This document shows positions 26,049 to 35,999 of a DNA stretch of 64,000 nucleotides, in pieces (within the stretch, counting starts at the first letter, position 1; every line of letters starts with the position of its first letter). The translations under genes were made by a program, and so were the position numbers. Under the pieces are notes generated by a model. It was not told the origin of the DNA, did no database searches, and was given only the letters and a program-made list of their open reading frames with translations. The DNA is from Bradyrhizobium sp. 141. GTDB lineage: Bacteria; Pseudomonadota; Alphaproteobacteria; Rhizobiales; Xanthobacteraceae. Where the stretch lies: assembly GCF_023074055.1 (NCBI RefSeq), contig NZ_JADPKR010000094.1, positions 186,001 through 250,000 on the forward strand. The letters run 5' to 3'.

Positions 26049-27083
26049 TCAACTCTTTTCCGGCTGGCGGGCGATGCGTTCCAGCAGGCGCCGGATCTCG
26101 CGGTTCTGCTCGCCCTGGCCGTCGGCCCATTCGCGGATCATCTGCTGCTCGGTGCGCATGTGCGAGACCAGCGCCTGGATTGCTTCGGCAAGGCTTGCCA
26201 TAGCCGCCGTGGTGCCGCGGCTGGCGCTGCCTTCCTCGAGCACGGAGCGCAGCCGTTCGACCACGGCCTGGAGCTCGCCGCTGGCGACCCCGCCGCCGCC
26301 GCCGCCGGAAGCGACCGCGACTTCGCCGCTGCCATATTCCCGCACCGTGGTGGCGAGCCAGTCTTCCAGGTCGGTGTAGAAGCGGTTCTGCGCCTGGCTC
26401 GATTGCAGATCGAGAAAGCCGAGGATCAGCGAGCCGGCGAGGCCGAACAGGGAGCTCGAGAACGAGATGCCCATGCCGCCGAGCGGGGCGGCAAGGCCCT
26501 CCTTCAGCGTGTCGAACAATGCGCCGGAATCGCCGCCGACCTTGAGCCCGTCGATCACCTTGCCGACCGAGCCGACAGTTTCGATCAGGCCCCAGAAGGT
26601 GCCGAGCAGGCCGAGGAAGACCAGCAGGCCGGTCATGTAGCGCGAGATGTCGCGGGCTTCATCCAGGCGGGTCGCGATCGAATCGAGCAGGTGCCGCATG
26701 GTGGTCTGGGTGATCGACATCCGCCCGGAGCGCTCGCCACCGAGGATCGCCGCCATCGGCGCCAGCAGTTTCGGGTGCCGCGCCGGCGCCAGGCCGGGAT
26801 CGGCAACGCGGAAATTGTTGACCCAGGACACTTCAGGGTAGAGCCGGATGACCTGGCGGAAGGCCAGGATGATGCCGATGAACAGCACGCCGCCGATCAG
26901 GGCATTGAGCCCGGGATTGGCGAAGAAGGCCTGGATGATCTGCTTGTAGAGCACCACGCTGACCAGCGTGCACAGCACCAGAAAGACCAGCATCCGCACC
27001 AGGAAGACGCTGGGTGAGGACAGTTTGGTGTACTCGATATCCATGGTGGAGCGGGAAGTGCCAGGCGGCATGGCCGGTATCAT
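26049..27083 (-). CDS. MotA/TolQ/ExbB-like proton-channel stator subunit
   Basis: A 344-residue inner-membrane protein with two helices near residues 25-75 and two around 150-235. The second pair is the MotA/TolQ/ExbB core (YMTGLLVFLGLLGTFWGLIETVGS, GMGISFSSSLFGLAGSLILGFLDL). A Gly/Ser-rich linker and about 80 residues of predicted amphipathic helix follow (ELQAVVERLRSVLEEG to RRLLERIARQ), an extension absent from TolQ/ExbB. A start at ATG 27044 (MDIEYTK) is also possible. Paired with the OmpA-domain protein downstream, it should form a pentamer-dimer ion-driven motor of unknown function. Confidence 0.8.
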   Translation of the reverse strand: MIPAMPPGTSRSTMDIEYTKLSSPSVFLVRMLVFLVLCTLVSVVLYKQIIQAFFANPGLNALIGGVLFIGIILAFRQVIRLYPEVSWVNNFRVADPGLAPARHPKLLAPMAAILGGERSGRMSITQTTMRHLLDSIATRLDEARDISRYMTGLLVFLGLLGTFWGLIETVGSVGKVIDGLKVGGDSGALFDTLKEGLAAPLGGMGISFSSSLFGLAGSLILGFLDLQSSQAQNRFYTDLEDWLATTVREYGSGEVAVASGGGGGGVASGELQAVVERLRSVLEEGSASRGTTAAMASLAEAIQALVSHMRTEQQMIREWADGQGEQNREIRRLLERIARQPEKS

Positions 27084-27238
27084 CCATTACGAAAGCTTGC
27101 TTGCGTGCGCACTATGGCACAGCGCCAGCCCAAAAAAAGCGCCGGATCCGCCGATTTCGGGGATGGTTCGGGGAACCCCGAGCGGAAGCGGCGCTTTGAT
27201 AGCCAGGTATCTGCAGAAGTTCGCCATTCGGGGGGCGC

Positions 27239-28264
27239 ATGAGCGTCGTTTCCGCGATCATCGGGACTGCCGAACGTGTGCCGCTGCCGGACGTGGTGAT
27301 CCGCGCCGCCATCCAGCGCCTGTGCTCCCGCAGCGCAACCCGCCTCGCCGCACATGACGCGGCCGCCGATGCCGCTTTCGCCGGTCGGATGATGCTGCGG
27401 CCGATCGCCGAGGATGCCGAGGCCGGGGGCGGCGAGGCGCCTGCTTCGTTCTTCGCTGACATGCTCGGCCCCAGCCGCAAATTTTCCTGCTGCTTCTACA
27501 AGACCGATGCGACCACCCTGCAGGAGGCGGAGGAGGAGGCGCTGCGCCAGACGGTCGAGCATGCCGGTCTCGCCGACGGCCAGACCATCCTCGAGCTCGG
27601 CTGCGGCTGGGGCTCGCTGTCGCTGTGGATGGCGCGACAATTTCCGCACGCACAGGTGACGGCGGTGTCGACCTCGCAGGCGCAGCGCGCCTATGTCGAG
27701 GAGCAGGCGCAGCGGCGCGGCTTGCTGAACCTGCGCGTGGTCACGGCGGACATGAACGTGTTCGCGCCCGACGGCCAATTCGACCGCATCGTCTCGGTCG
27801 AGATGTTCGAGCGGATGACGAACTGGCGCAAGCTGATGACGCGCCTGCGATCATGGCTCGCGCCCGAGGGGCGCTTCTTCATGCAAATCGTCACCCATCG
27901 CTCGGGCTCGCAGCTGTTCGACCGGCTCGATCGCGACGACTGGATCGCGCAGCACGTCTTCACGGGCGGGCTGATGCCGAGCCATCACCTCATTAGGCAA
28001 TTCGACGACATCTTCGCGGTCGAGAAGGAATGGTGCTGGAGCGGCACGCATTATCAGCGCACCGCGAACGACTGGCTCGCCAATTTCGATACGCATCGGG
28101 ACGCCATCGAGGCGTCGTTGCGCAAAGTCTATGGCGAACAGACCTGCCAGTGGATGCGGCGCTGGCGCTGGGTCCTGCTCGCGACATCGGGCCTGTTCGG
28201 CTATGCCGACGGGACCGAATGGGGCATCAGCCAGTACCGGATGAAGGCCGCCGGACCGGATTGA
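27239..28264 (+). CDS. SAM-dependent methyltransferase of the cyclopropane-fatty-acid synthase family
   Basis: A 341-residue class I methyltransferase. The SAM loop is LELGCGWGSLSLWMA (about residues 119-133), followed by VTAVSTSQAQRAYVEEQ, the acidic VTADMN and FDRIVSVEMFERM, a version of the CFA-synthase signature. It lacks the long N-terminal domain of E. coli Cfa and is closer in length to the plant-type coclaurine N-methyltransferase-like branch. It may modify membrane lipids or a small amine. ATG 27239 follows a 155-base gap divergent from the stator operon. Confidence 0.82.
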   Translation: MSVVSAIIGTAERVPLPDVVIRAAIQRLCSRSATRLAAHDAAADAAFAGRMMLRPIAEDAEAGGGEAPASFFADMLGPSRKFSCCFYKTDATTLQEAEEEALRQTVEHAGLADGQTILELGCGWGSLSLWMARQFPHAQVTAVSTSQAQRAYVEEQAQRRGLLNLRVVTADMNVFAPDGQFDRIVSVEMFERMTNWRKLMTRLRSWLAPEGRFFMQIVTHRSGSQLFDRLDRDDWIAQHVFTGGLMPSHHLIRQFDDIFAVEKEWCWSGTHYQRTANDWLANFDTHRDAIEASLRKVYGEQTCQWMRRWRWVLLATSGLFGYADGTEWGISQYRMKAAGPD

Positions 28265-28548
28265 CCTTTAAAGAAACCGTTAAGCGTCTTTCGTTGCGCG
28301 GACGGCACACGCCGGGTATTTCTTCGAGGAAACACGTTTCGATTGTTGTCTGATTGTTTCTGCTCACTTAACGGTCGCAGACGTCCTTCGTGAATCACAC
28401 GACAAGAAATCCGCACCCTCGAACGGTGTGGACCCAATTGGAATAGTGCATGCGCGAATGCATCCGGGCTGCGACGATCCGACGACAAGATGATGACCGG
28501 CTCAACAGGAATCAGCTTCGGACCAGACTATCTCCCCTCAGCACCCGA
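28265..28548. promoter_or_regulatory. Intergenic region upstream of the autotransporter with distant inverted repeats
   Basis: Contains ACCGTTAAG near 28277 and its complement CTTAACGGT near 28367, about 80 bases apart, plus a small hairpin TTTCTTCGAGGAAA near 28320. The region is relatively AT-rich and probably holds the autotransporter promoter. No ORF or RNA gene was recognised. Confidence 0.35.
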
Positions 28549-31144
28549 ATGTTTCGCTTGCTCCTGGCGAGCCTGTCGGCGGCGGCGCTGACGGCCGCCG
28601 CAACAGGATCGGCCTCGGCCCAGGCCAACTGGACCGGGGCGACCAGCAATGACTGGATAGTGGGGAGTAACTGGACGACCGGAGCCCCGCCCACTCCAGG
28701 TCAAACCATCAACATTGGTGTCGTGGGAGCACCGCCGATCAGAGAGACGGTCCTCGGCGTCGGCGGCCCGGTCAGCGTCTCGGTGGGGACTACGAACATT
28801 GGCAACAGCGGCGCAACGGCCGGCAATCTGACGATTCAGAACGGCAGCACGCTAACCAGCACCGCCTCAACCCGGATCGGGATTTCGGCCGGAAGTACGG
28901 GAATCGCGACCGTCACCGGACCGGGGTCGCGATGGAATATCCCCAGCGGTACATTTTTTGTCGGCTTTCTCGGCGCCGGCACGCTCAACATTCAAAACGG
29001 CGCGCAAGTCGTTACGGCAGTGGGCACGGTCTTGGGCAGCGGCGCCCCGTCTTCCGGCACCCTCAACATCAGTAGCGGTGGCATGCTGGAAACTCAGTCC
29101 TTGCGGGGTGGAGCCGGCGCGAGCCAAGCCAATTTCGACAATGCTATCCTGCGGGTAAACGCCAACAACGCGACCTTCATCAACGGATTTTCGGGCACCA
29201 AGCTCAACATTCTCGCGGGCGGGCTGACGATCGACACCGGTGCATTCACGATTGGCACCGATGCGACATCCGCCTTCACGGGTGTCGGTGGACTGACCAA
29301 GATCGGCACCGGCACGCTGAACCTGGCCGCCGCCAGCGCGTACACCGGCCAGACCGTGATCCAGGTGGGCATCCTGGCGCTCACCGGCGCGGGCGCCATC
29401 AGTAACTCGAGCCACGTCGTCGCGAACGGGACGTTTGATATTTCAGGCTTGGCCGCCGCCGGCACCAGCATTCAGAGCCTCGCTGGCAGCGGCGCCGTGA
29501 CCCTGGGCGCAAAGAGCCTGACGATCACTAATGCAAACGACACGTTCGCCGGCGTGATCGGTGGCACAGGCTCCGTGACGCTGACCGGCGGCACGCAGAC
29601 GCTGTCCGGCGCGAATGCCTACACCGGTGTGACCAATGTCAACGGCGGCATCCTGCGCGCCGGAGCCGCGAATACGTTCAGCGCGGCTTCGGCTTTCAAC
29701 GTCGCCTCCGGCGGCACGCTCGATCTTGCCGGCTTCAATCAAACGCTGGCCTCGCTCGACAACGCCGGCACCGTCACCCTCGGCGGCGCGCCGGGAACCA
29801 CGCTGACCGTGGCTGGCAATTATGTCGGCAATGGCGGCATCGTGCAGCTCAACAGCCGGCTCGGCGGCGACGGCTCTCAGACCGATCTGTTGCGAGTGCA
29901 GGGAAGCACGTCCGGCGCGTCGTCGCTGCGCGTCACCAATGTCGGCGGCACCGGCGCGCAGACCGTCGAAGGCATCAAGGTGATCGATGTGGTCGGCGCG
30001 TCCAACGGCAGCTTTTCGCTTCTGGGCAGCTACGTGTTCCACGGCGAGCAGGCGGTGGTCGGCGGCGCCTATGCCTACACGTTGCAGAAGAACGGCATCG
30101 CTAGCCCAGCCGACGGCGATTGGTATCTGCGCTCGAGCCTGCTCGATCCGCCGGTCACGCCGCCTCGTGGTCCGCTCTATCTATGCGCAAGTGCTGCTCG
30201 GCTTGAACGTGCTGCCGACGCTGCAGCAGCGCGTCGGCAACCGCTATTGGGGCGGCAGCGATGCGATGGCGCGCGCCGGTGTCGCGCCGGTATCGGGCGC
30301 GGCTTCGCCAGCGCCCACGGCGTTCTGGGGTCGCATCGAAGGCGGGCATTCCGACTTGCAACCCTCCAATACCACGGGGTCGACGTACAAAGCCGACCAT
30401 TTGAAAGTGCAGACGGGACTCGATGGCCTTGTGCTGGAGAACGAAGGCGGTCGGCTGCTTGTCGGCCTCACTGCTCAATATGGCCTGACCACCGCCAATG
30501 TTGCTTCGTTCTTCGGCAATGGTCGTATCCGCGTCGAGGGAACGGGCGTGGGCAGCACGGTGACGTGGTATGGCGACAACGGCTTCTATGTCGACGGTCA
30601 GGCGCAGTCGATGTTCTACCGCAGCGATCTGTCCTCCGTGTTGGCCGGCAGCCTGACGCACGGCAATGAAGGGTTCGGCTATGCCTTCAGTGCTGAAACC
30701 GGCAAGCGGATCGGCGTCGGCAACGGCTGGTCGCTGACGCCGCAGGCGCAGCTTGCCTATTCGAGGGTCGCTTTCGACAGCTTTGCCGATCGGTTCGGCG
30801 CGCCCGTATCGTTGCGTGATGGTGACAGCCTGCTCGGCCGCGCCGGTCTTGCGCTCAACCATCAGAGGACCTGGAACGACGGCACGGGTATCGTGCGATC
30901 CGATGTCTACGGGATCGCCAATCTGCGTTACGAATTCCTCAACGGCACCACCGTCGATGTCGCGGGCACCAGCTTCGCCAATGCGCAAGATCGGCTGTGG
31001 GGCAGCATCGGCGGCGGCGGTACCTACAGTTGGGCTAACGGGCGCTACGCAATCTTCGGCGAGCTCTCCTACAATGCGAGCCTCAACAACGGCTCCGACA
31101 ACCGCAACTACAAGGGCACCGGGGGCTTCCGCTTGACGTGGTAA
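28549..31144 (+). pseudogene. Autotransporter adhesin (type V secretion) broken by a frameshift near 30,180
   Basis: The passenger is read in one frame from ATG 28549. It has a signal peptide (RLLLASLSAAALTAAATGSASA) and then beta-helix repeats rich in Gly, Asn and Thr with autotransporter repeat units such as NAYTGVTNVNGGILRAGAAN. The beta-barrel domain (LPTLQQRVGNRYWGG, FWGRIEGGHSDLQ, TGGFRLTW* end) is read in the next frame. The passenger frame reaches RGPLY at 30166-30180 and the barrel frame resumes at YAQVLLGLNVLPT from 30182. From ATG to stop the span is 2596 bases, not a multiple of three. A sequencing error or small out-of-frame deletion would explain this. Confidence 0.8.
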
Positions 31145-31465
31145 AGCATGGGCTTGCAGCGGAGCGTTATGCCCGATGGAACCAAGCGCGCCGATGCTGG
31201 CCGCAATGATTCAAGTTGATTATCGGTCTCGTTGCGCTGTTCCGTCGCAGCACGCAGCGATGGAACCCCGATTCACGATCAAGTGACACGGCAAAAGCCC
31301 TCTAAACTCAATGTCATACGCTGTGTGACAATGAGCCGCCCGCTTCATGCGTTGCATCGCAGCAGATGCATTCTATTTTGGCGGCATCAGCCGCGTGCAA
31401 AACGGCCCAGAACGGGCCTCGCGCGGAGCGTGATCAGTTTCAACAATATCGGGGCACCCCACTTC
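31145..31465. promoter_or_regulatory. Promoter region of the RND efflux operon
   Basis: About 320 bases with several short dyads: TGTCA / TGACA around 31313-31331, TGCATC-GCAGCA-GATGCA at 31353-31370, and GGCCC-AGAAC-GGGCC near 31402. Any of these could be a repressor site, but no TetR-type regulator gene is adjacent. No further gene is seen. Confidence 0.35.
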
Positions 31466-32659
31466 ATGTCAGGACTTCGTGCGCGATCGGCATGCGTTGC
31501 AATGATGCTCGCGGCCCTAGCGCCGCTGCTCGCGGGCTGTGACGAGTCCAGCTCCGCCGTGTCCGCCGCTCCGCCGGCCCACCCTGACGTCAGCATCGTG
31601 ATCGTCAAGCCGCAGTCACGCGCCGTGGTGCGCGAGCTGCCGGGCCGCATCGCGCCGACGCGGGTCTCCGAGGTGCGGCCGCGCGTCTCCGGCATCGTGG
31701 TCGAGCGTCTGTTCCGCCAGGGCAGCGAGGTGAAGGCGGGCGATCCGCTCTACCGCATCGATCCGCGCCCGTTCGAGGTCGAGGTGATGGCAAACGAAGC
31801 TGCGCTCGCCAAGGCGGAGGCCGCGTTGATGCAGGCGAAGCAGCAGGCGCACCGTATCGCTACCCTCACCAAGGATCGCGCTGCTCCGGAAGCCGAGAAC
31901 GAGAAGGCGATTGCGGCCGAACGCCAGGCCCATGCCGAGGTCGAAGGTCGCAAGGCCGACCTGTCGCGGGCAAGACTCAATCTCGACTATGCCACCGTGC
32001 GCGCGCCGATTGACGGCGTGGTCGGCGCGGCCCTTGTCAGCGAGGGCGCCCTCGCGGTGCAGAACGAGACCAATCTCGCCACCATCCAGCAACTCGATCC
32101 AATCTATGCCGACTTTACGCAGTCGGTGAACGAGCTCAACCAGCTCCGCCGCGCCTTCGAGACCGGCGACCTCGAGCGCATCGCCTCCGATGCTGCCAAG
32201 GTGCGCCTGGTGCTCGACGACAACACCATCTATTCGCTCGACGGCAAGCTGCTGTTCTCCGATGCCAAGGTCGACGCCCACACCGGACAGGTGACGCTGC
32301 GCGGCGAGTTCCCCAATCCCAAGCGCGAACTACTGCCGGGCATGTATGTCCGCGTCCGCATCGACCAGGGTCTCGATTCCGATGCGATCGCGGTCCCGCA
32401 GCAGGCGATCCAGCGCAATGGCGGTGGCGGCAGCGAAGTGTTCGTCGTCAAGGATGACAACCACATCGCGGTGCAGGCAGTACGCACAGGGTCTGTGCAG
32501 GACGGAGTCTGGTTCATCACTGAAGGCCTGAAGGCCGGCGACAAGGTCGTGGTCGAAGGGTTCCAGAAGTTCGCGGCCGGCGACAAGGTCAAGCCGCAAT
32601 CCTGGTCGGAAGCGGACGCGACCGCCGACAACCGGCACGCGCAGAAGCTCACGCGGTAA
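31466..32659 (+). CDS. RND efflux pump periplasmic adaptor (MFP/AcrA-like lipoprotein)
   Basis: A 397-residue membrane fusion protein. The start at 31466 gives a lipoprotein signal with lipobox LLAGC (Cys about 24), so the mature protein is lipid-anchored. The lipoyl halves are RVSEVRPRVSGIVVERLFRQGSEVKAGDPLYRIDP and NLDYATVRAPIDGVVG, separated by a helical hairpin (about 95-160). The beta-barrel and membrane-proximal parts follow (LLPGMYVRVRID, GLKAGDKVVVEGFQK). It lies six bases upstream of the RND transporter gene. Substrates are probably hydrophobic drugs or plant compounds. An outer-membrane TolC partner is not encoded here. Confidence 0.93.
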   Translation: MSGLRARSACVAMMLAALAPLLAGCDESSSAVSAAPPAHPDVSIVIVKPQSRAVVRELPGRIAPTRVSEVRPRVSGIVVERLFRQGSEVKAGDPLYRIDPRPFEVEVMANEAALAKAEAALMQAKQQAHRIATLTKDRAAPEAENEKAIAAERQAHAEVEGRKADLSRARLNLDYATVRAPIDGVVGAALVSEGALAVQNETNLATIQQLDPIYADFTQSVNELNQLRRAFETGDLERIASDAAKVRLVLDDNTIYSLDGKLLFSDAKVDAHTGQVTLRGEFPNPKRELLPGMYVRVRIDQGLDSDAIAVPQQAIQRNGGGGSEVFVVKDDNHIAVQAVRTGSVQDGVWFITEGLKAGDKVVVEGFQKFAAGDKVKPQSWSEADATADNRHAQKLTR

Positions 32660-32665
32660 CGCACT

Positions 32666-35600
32666 ATGGCGAGCTTCTTCATCGACAGGCCAATCTTCGC
32701 CTGGGTGGTCGCGCTGTTCATCTGCTTGATCGGCGCGATCGCCGTGCCGCTGCTGCCGATCGCGCAATATCCGATCATCGCGCCGCCCTCGATCTCGATC
32801 TCGACCAGCTATCCCGGCGCCTCGCCCGAAAACCTCTACAACAGCGTCACGCGGCTGATCGAAGAGGAGCTCAACGGCGCTGCCAACATCCTCAACTTCG
32901 AATCGACCAGCGACTCGCTCGGCCAAGTCGAGATCATCGCCAACTTCCAGCCGGGCACCGATACCAGCGCCGCCTCGGTCGAGGTGCAGAACCGTATCAA
33001 GCGCGTCGAGGCGCGCCTGCCGCGCGCGGTGATGCAGCAGGGCATCCTGATCGAGGAAGCCTCCAGCGCGGTGCTGCAGATCATCACGCTGAACTCGACC
33101 GATGGCAGCCTCGACGAGGTCGGCCTCGGCGACTTCATGATCCGCAACGTGCTGGGCGAGGTCCGCCGCATTCCCGGCGTGGGCCGCGCCACGCTGTACT
33201 CGACCGAGCGCAGCTTGCGCGTCTGGGTCGATCCGGCCAAGCTCGTCGGCTACGGGCTGACCGCCGACGACGTCAACAAGGCCATTGCCGCGCAGAACGC
33301 GCAGGTGGCTTCGGGCAGCATCGGCGCCGAGCCGTCGACGTCGAACCAGCGCACCTCCGCTCTGGTGCTGGTCAAAGGCCAGCTCTCTTCGCCGGATGAA
33401 TTCGGTGCCATCATCCTGCGCGCCAATGCCGACGGTTCGACCGTGCGCTTGCGCGACGTCGCGCGCGTCGAGGTCGGTGGTCTCAGCTACCAGTTCAACA
33501 CGCGGCTCGACGGCAAGCCGACCGCGGGTCTGTCCGTCTTGATGTCGCCGACCGGCAACGCGCTGGCGACCGCGAGCGCGGTCGAAGAGAAGATGAAGGA
33601 GCTGTCGCGCTTCTTCCCGGCCAACATCTCCTACGAGATCCCCTACAACATCACGCCCGTGGTCGAGGCCTCGATCAAGAAGGTGCTGACGACGCTGGTC
33701 GAAGCCGTGGTGCTGGTGTTCGTGGTGATGTTCCTGTTCCTCCAGAACATCCGCTATACCATCATCCCGACCATCGTGGTGCCCGTGGCGCTTCTGGGCG
33801 CCTGCACCACGCTTCTGCTCGCCGGCTACTCCATCAACATGCTCTCGATGTTCGGCATGGTGCTCGCGGTCGGCATCCTCGTCGACGACGCCATCGTCGT
33901 GGTCGAGAACGTCGAGCGCATCATGTCCGAGGAGGGCCTGCCGCCGAAGGAAGCGACGCGCAAGGCGATGTCGCAGATATCCGGCGCCATCATCGGCATC
34001 ACGCTGGTGCTGATGGCAGTGTTCGTGCCGATGGCATTCTTCCCGGGATCGGTCGGCATCATCTATCGCCAGTTCTCGGTGACCATGGTCGCCGCGATCG
34101 GCTTCTCCGCCTTCCTTGCGCTGTCGTTGACACCGGCGCTGTGCGCGACCCTGCTCAAGCCCGTCGCGGCCGGTCACGGTCACGCGAAGAAGGGCGTGTT
34201 CGGCTGGTTCAACCGCATGCTCGAAGGCGTCAAGGAACGCTATTCGCGCACCGTCGGCTTCTCGCTGAACCGCACCGGCCGCCTGATGCTGGTCTATGTC
34301 GCGCTGCTGGTCGGCCTGTCCTGGGCCTTCGTCAATCTGCCTGGCGGCTTCCTGCCCGTCGACGATCAGGGCTTCATCACCACCGACGTGCAGACGCCGT
34401 CGGATTCGTCCTATGCCCGCACCGAGGCCGTGATCGAGAAGGTGGAAAAATACCTTGCCGCACGGCCGGGTGTCGACAACGTCACCTTCCTCACCGGCTT
34501 CAGCTTCTCCGGCCAGGGCATGAACACCGCGCAGGCCTTCATCACCTTGAAGGACTGGTCGGAGCGCGGGCCGAAGGATTCCGCTTCAGCGATCGTCAAC
34601 GACGTCAACCGCGACCTGGGCTCGTCGATCCGCGACGCAAAAATCTCGGCGCTGCAGCCGCCGCCGATCGACAATCTCGGCAACTCCTCGGGCTTCTCGT
34701 TCCGCCTCCAGGATCGTGGCCAGAAGGGCTATCAGCAATTGATGCGCGCCGCGGATCAACTGATCGCGGAAGCCAATGCGAGCCCGGTGCTGCAGAAGGT
34801 CTATATCGAGGGCCTGCCCGAGGCGGGCGTGGTCAATCTCATGATCGACCGCGAGAAGGCCGGCGCCTTCGGCGTCACCTTCGAGGACATCAACAACACG
34901 ATCTCGACCAATCTCGGCTCGAACTACATCAACGACTTCCCGAACCGCGGCCGCATGCAGCGCGTCGTGGTGCAGGCCGACGCCCGCGACCGCATGCGGA
35001 CCGAGGACATCCTCAACTACAACGTCAAGAACAGCCGCGGCCAGCTGGTGCCGTTCTCGTCCTTTGCCACGGTGGAATGGGCGCGCGGGCCGACGCAGAT
35101 CGCTGGCTTCAACTATTATCCGGCGGTGCGCATCTCCGGTGAGGCGAAGCCCGGCTTCACCTCGGGCGACGCCATCGCCGAGATGGAGCGGCTCGCCGGC
35201 AGGCTGCCGCGCGGCTTCGGCTATGAATGGACCGGGCAGTCGCTCCAGGAGAAGCTCTCGGGCTCGCAGGCGCCGTTCCTGCTGGCGCTGTCGGTGTTCG
35301 TGGTGTTCCTGTGTCTCGCCGCACTCTATGAAAGCTGGACCATTCCGCTCGCGGTGCTGCTCACCGTGCCGCTGGGTATCGTCGGCGCGGTCGTCGCCGC
35401 GACGCTGCGGAGCCTGCCCAACGACGTCTACTTCACCGTCGGCCTGATCACGATCATCGGCCTCGCGGCAAAGGACGCGATCCTGATCATCGAATTCGCG
35501 AAGGACTTGCGCAAGGAAGGCAAGCCGCTGGTGGAAGCCACCATCGAGGCCTGCCGCCTGCGCTTCCGCCCGATCCTGATGACCGGTCTCGCCTTCATCT

Positions 35601-35827
35601 GCGGCGTGCTGCCAATGGCCATCGCGCACGGCGCAGGCGGCGCCAGCCAGCAGGCGCTCGGCAGCGTCGTGATGGGCGGCATGATAGCGGTGGTGATCCT
35701 GGCGCTCTTGATGGTGCCGGTATTCTTCGTCTCGGTGCAGCGCGTGCTGGCGGGGGATCGGGAGCCGAAGGCGGCGAAGGAAGGCGAGGCTTATGGGCCG
35801 CCGGCGCCGGCAAGGACCGGCCACTGA
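32666..35827 (+). CDS. RND multidrug efflux transporter (HAE1 family, AcrB/MexB-like)
   Basis: A 1053-residue inner-membrane proton antiporter of typical length with 12 helices and two large periplasmic loops. Family signatures are visible: FFIDRPIFAWVVALFICLIG at the start, SYPGASPENLYNSVT, the TM4 proton-relay motif GILVDDAIVVVENVER with its aspartate pair, and the second-half GLAAKDAILIIEFAKDLRKEG. It works with the adaptor encoded just upstream, spacing six bases, and an unlinked TolC-like channel. No frameshift is seen. Confidence 0.95.
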   Translation: MASFFIDRPIFAWVVALFICLIGAIAVPLLPIAQYPIIAPPSISISTSYPGASPENLYNSVTRLIEEELNGAANILNFESTSDSLGQVEIIANFQPGTDTSAASVEVQNRIKRVEARLPRAVMQQGILIEEASSAVLQIITLNSTDGSLDEVGLGDFMIRNVLGEVRRIPGVGRATLYSTERSLRVWVDPAKLVGYGLTADDVNKAIAAQNAQVASGSIGAEPSTSNQRTSALVLVKGQLSSPDEFGAIILRANADGSTVRLRDVARVEVGGLSYQFNTRLDGKPTAGLSVLMSPTGNALATASAVEEKMKELSRFFPANISYEIPYNITPVVEASIKKVLTTLVEAVVLVFVVMFLFLQNIRYTIIPTIVVPVALLGACTTLLLAGYSINMLSMFGMVLAVGILVDDAIVVVENVERIMSEEGLPPKEATRKAMSQISGAIIGITLVLMAVFVPMAFFPGSVGIIYRQFSVTMVAAIGFSAFLALSLTPALCATLLKPVAAGHGHAKKGVFGWFNRMLEGVKERYSRTVGFSLNRTGRLMLVYVALLVGLSWAFVNLPGGFLPVDDQGFITTDVQTPSDSSYARTEAVIEKVEKYLAARPGVDNVTFLTGFSFSGQGMNTAQAFITLKDWSERGPKDSASAIVNDVNRDLGSSIRDAKISALQPPPIDNLGNSSGFSFRLQDRGQKGYQQLMRAADQLIAEANASPVLQKVYIEGLPEAGVVNLMIDREKAGAFGVTFEDINNTISTNLGSNYINDFPNRGRMQRVVVQADARDRMRTEDILNYNVKNSRGQLVPFSSFATVEWARGPTQIAGFNYYPAVRISGEAKPGFTSGDAIAEMERLAGRLPRGFGYEWTGQSLQEKLSGSQAPFLLALSVFVVFLCLAALYESWTIPLAVLLTVPLGIVGAVVAATLRSLPNDVYFTVGLITIIGLAAKDAILIIEFAKDLRKEGKPLVEATIEACRLRFRPILMTGLAFICGVLPMAIAHGAGGASQQALGSVVMGGMIAVVILALLMVPVFFVSVQRVLAGDREPKAAKEGEAYGPPAPARTGH

Positions 35828-35999
35828 AGGCGGGATCGGTGCTGATTGCTTCAGAACTGATGCCACGCCGCGCGACGACAGACGGGTGTTCGCTTGCTTT
35901 CTCGGAGGTGTCGATCCAGACTGCATCCCTGGATTGAACGAATGTGTATTCTGCGGCTTACTGCGAATGCACACGCAGCCCGCCGACTGAGAGCACGTG

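Noticed and set aside
32330..34183. A long minus-strand frame opposite the RND pump genes
   Set aside because: Low-complexity Arg/His/Asp composition and full overlap with clear transporter genes mark it as a shadow frame.
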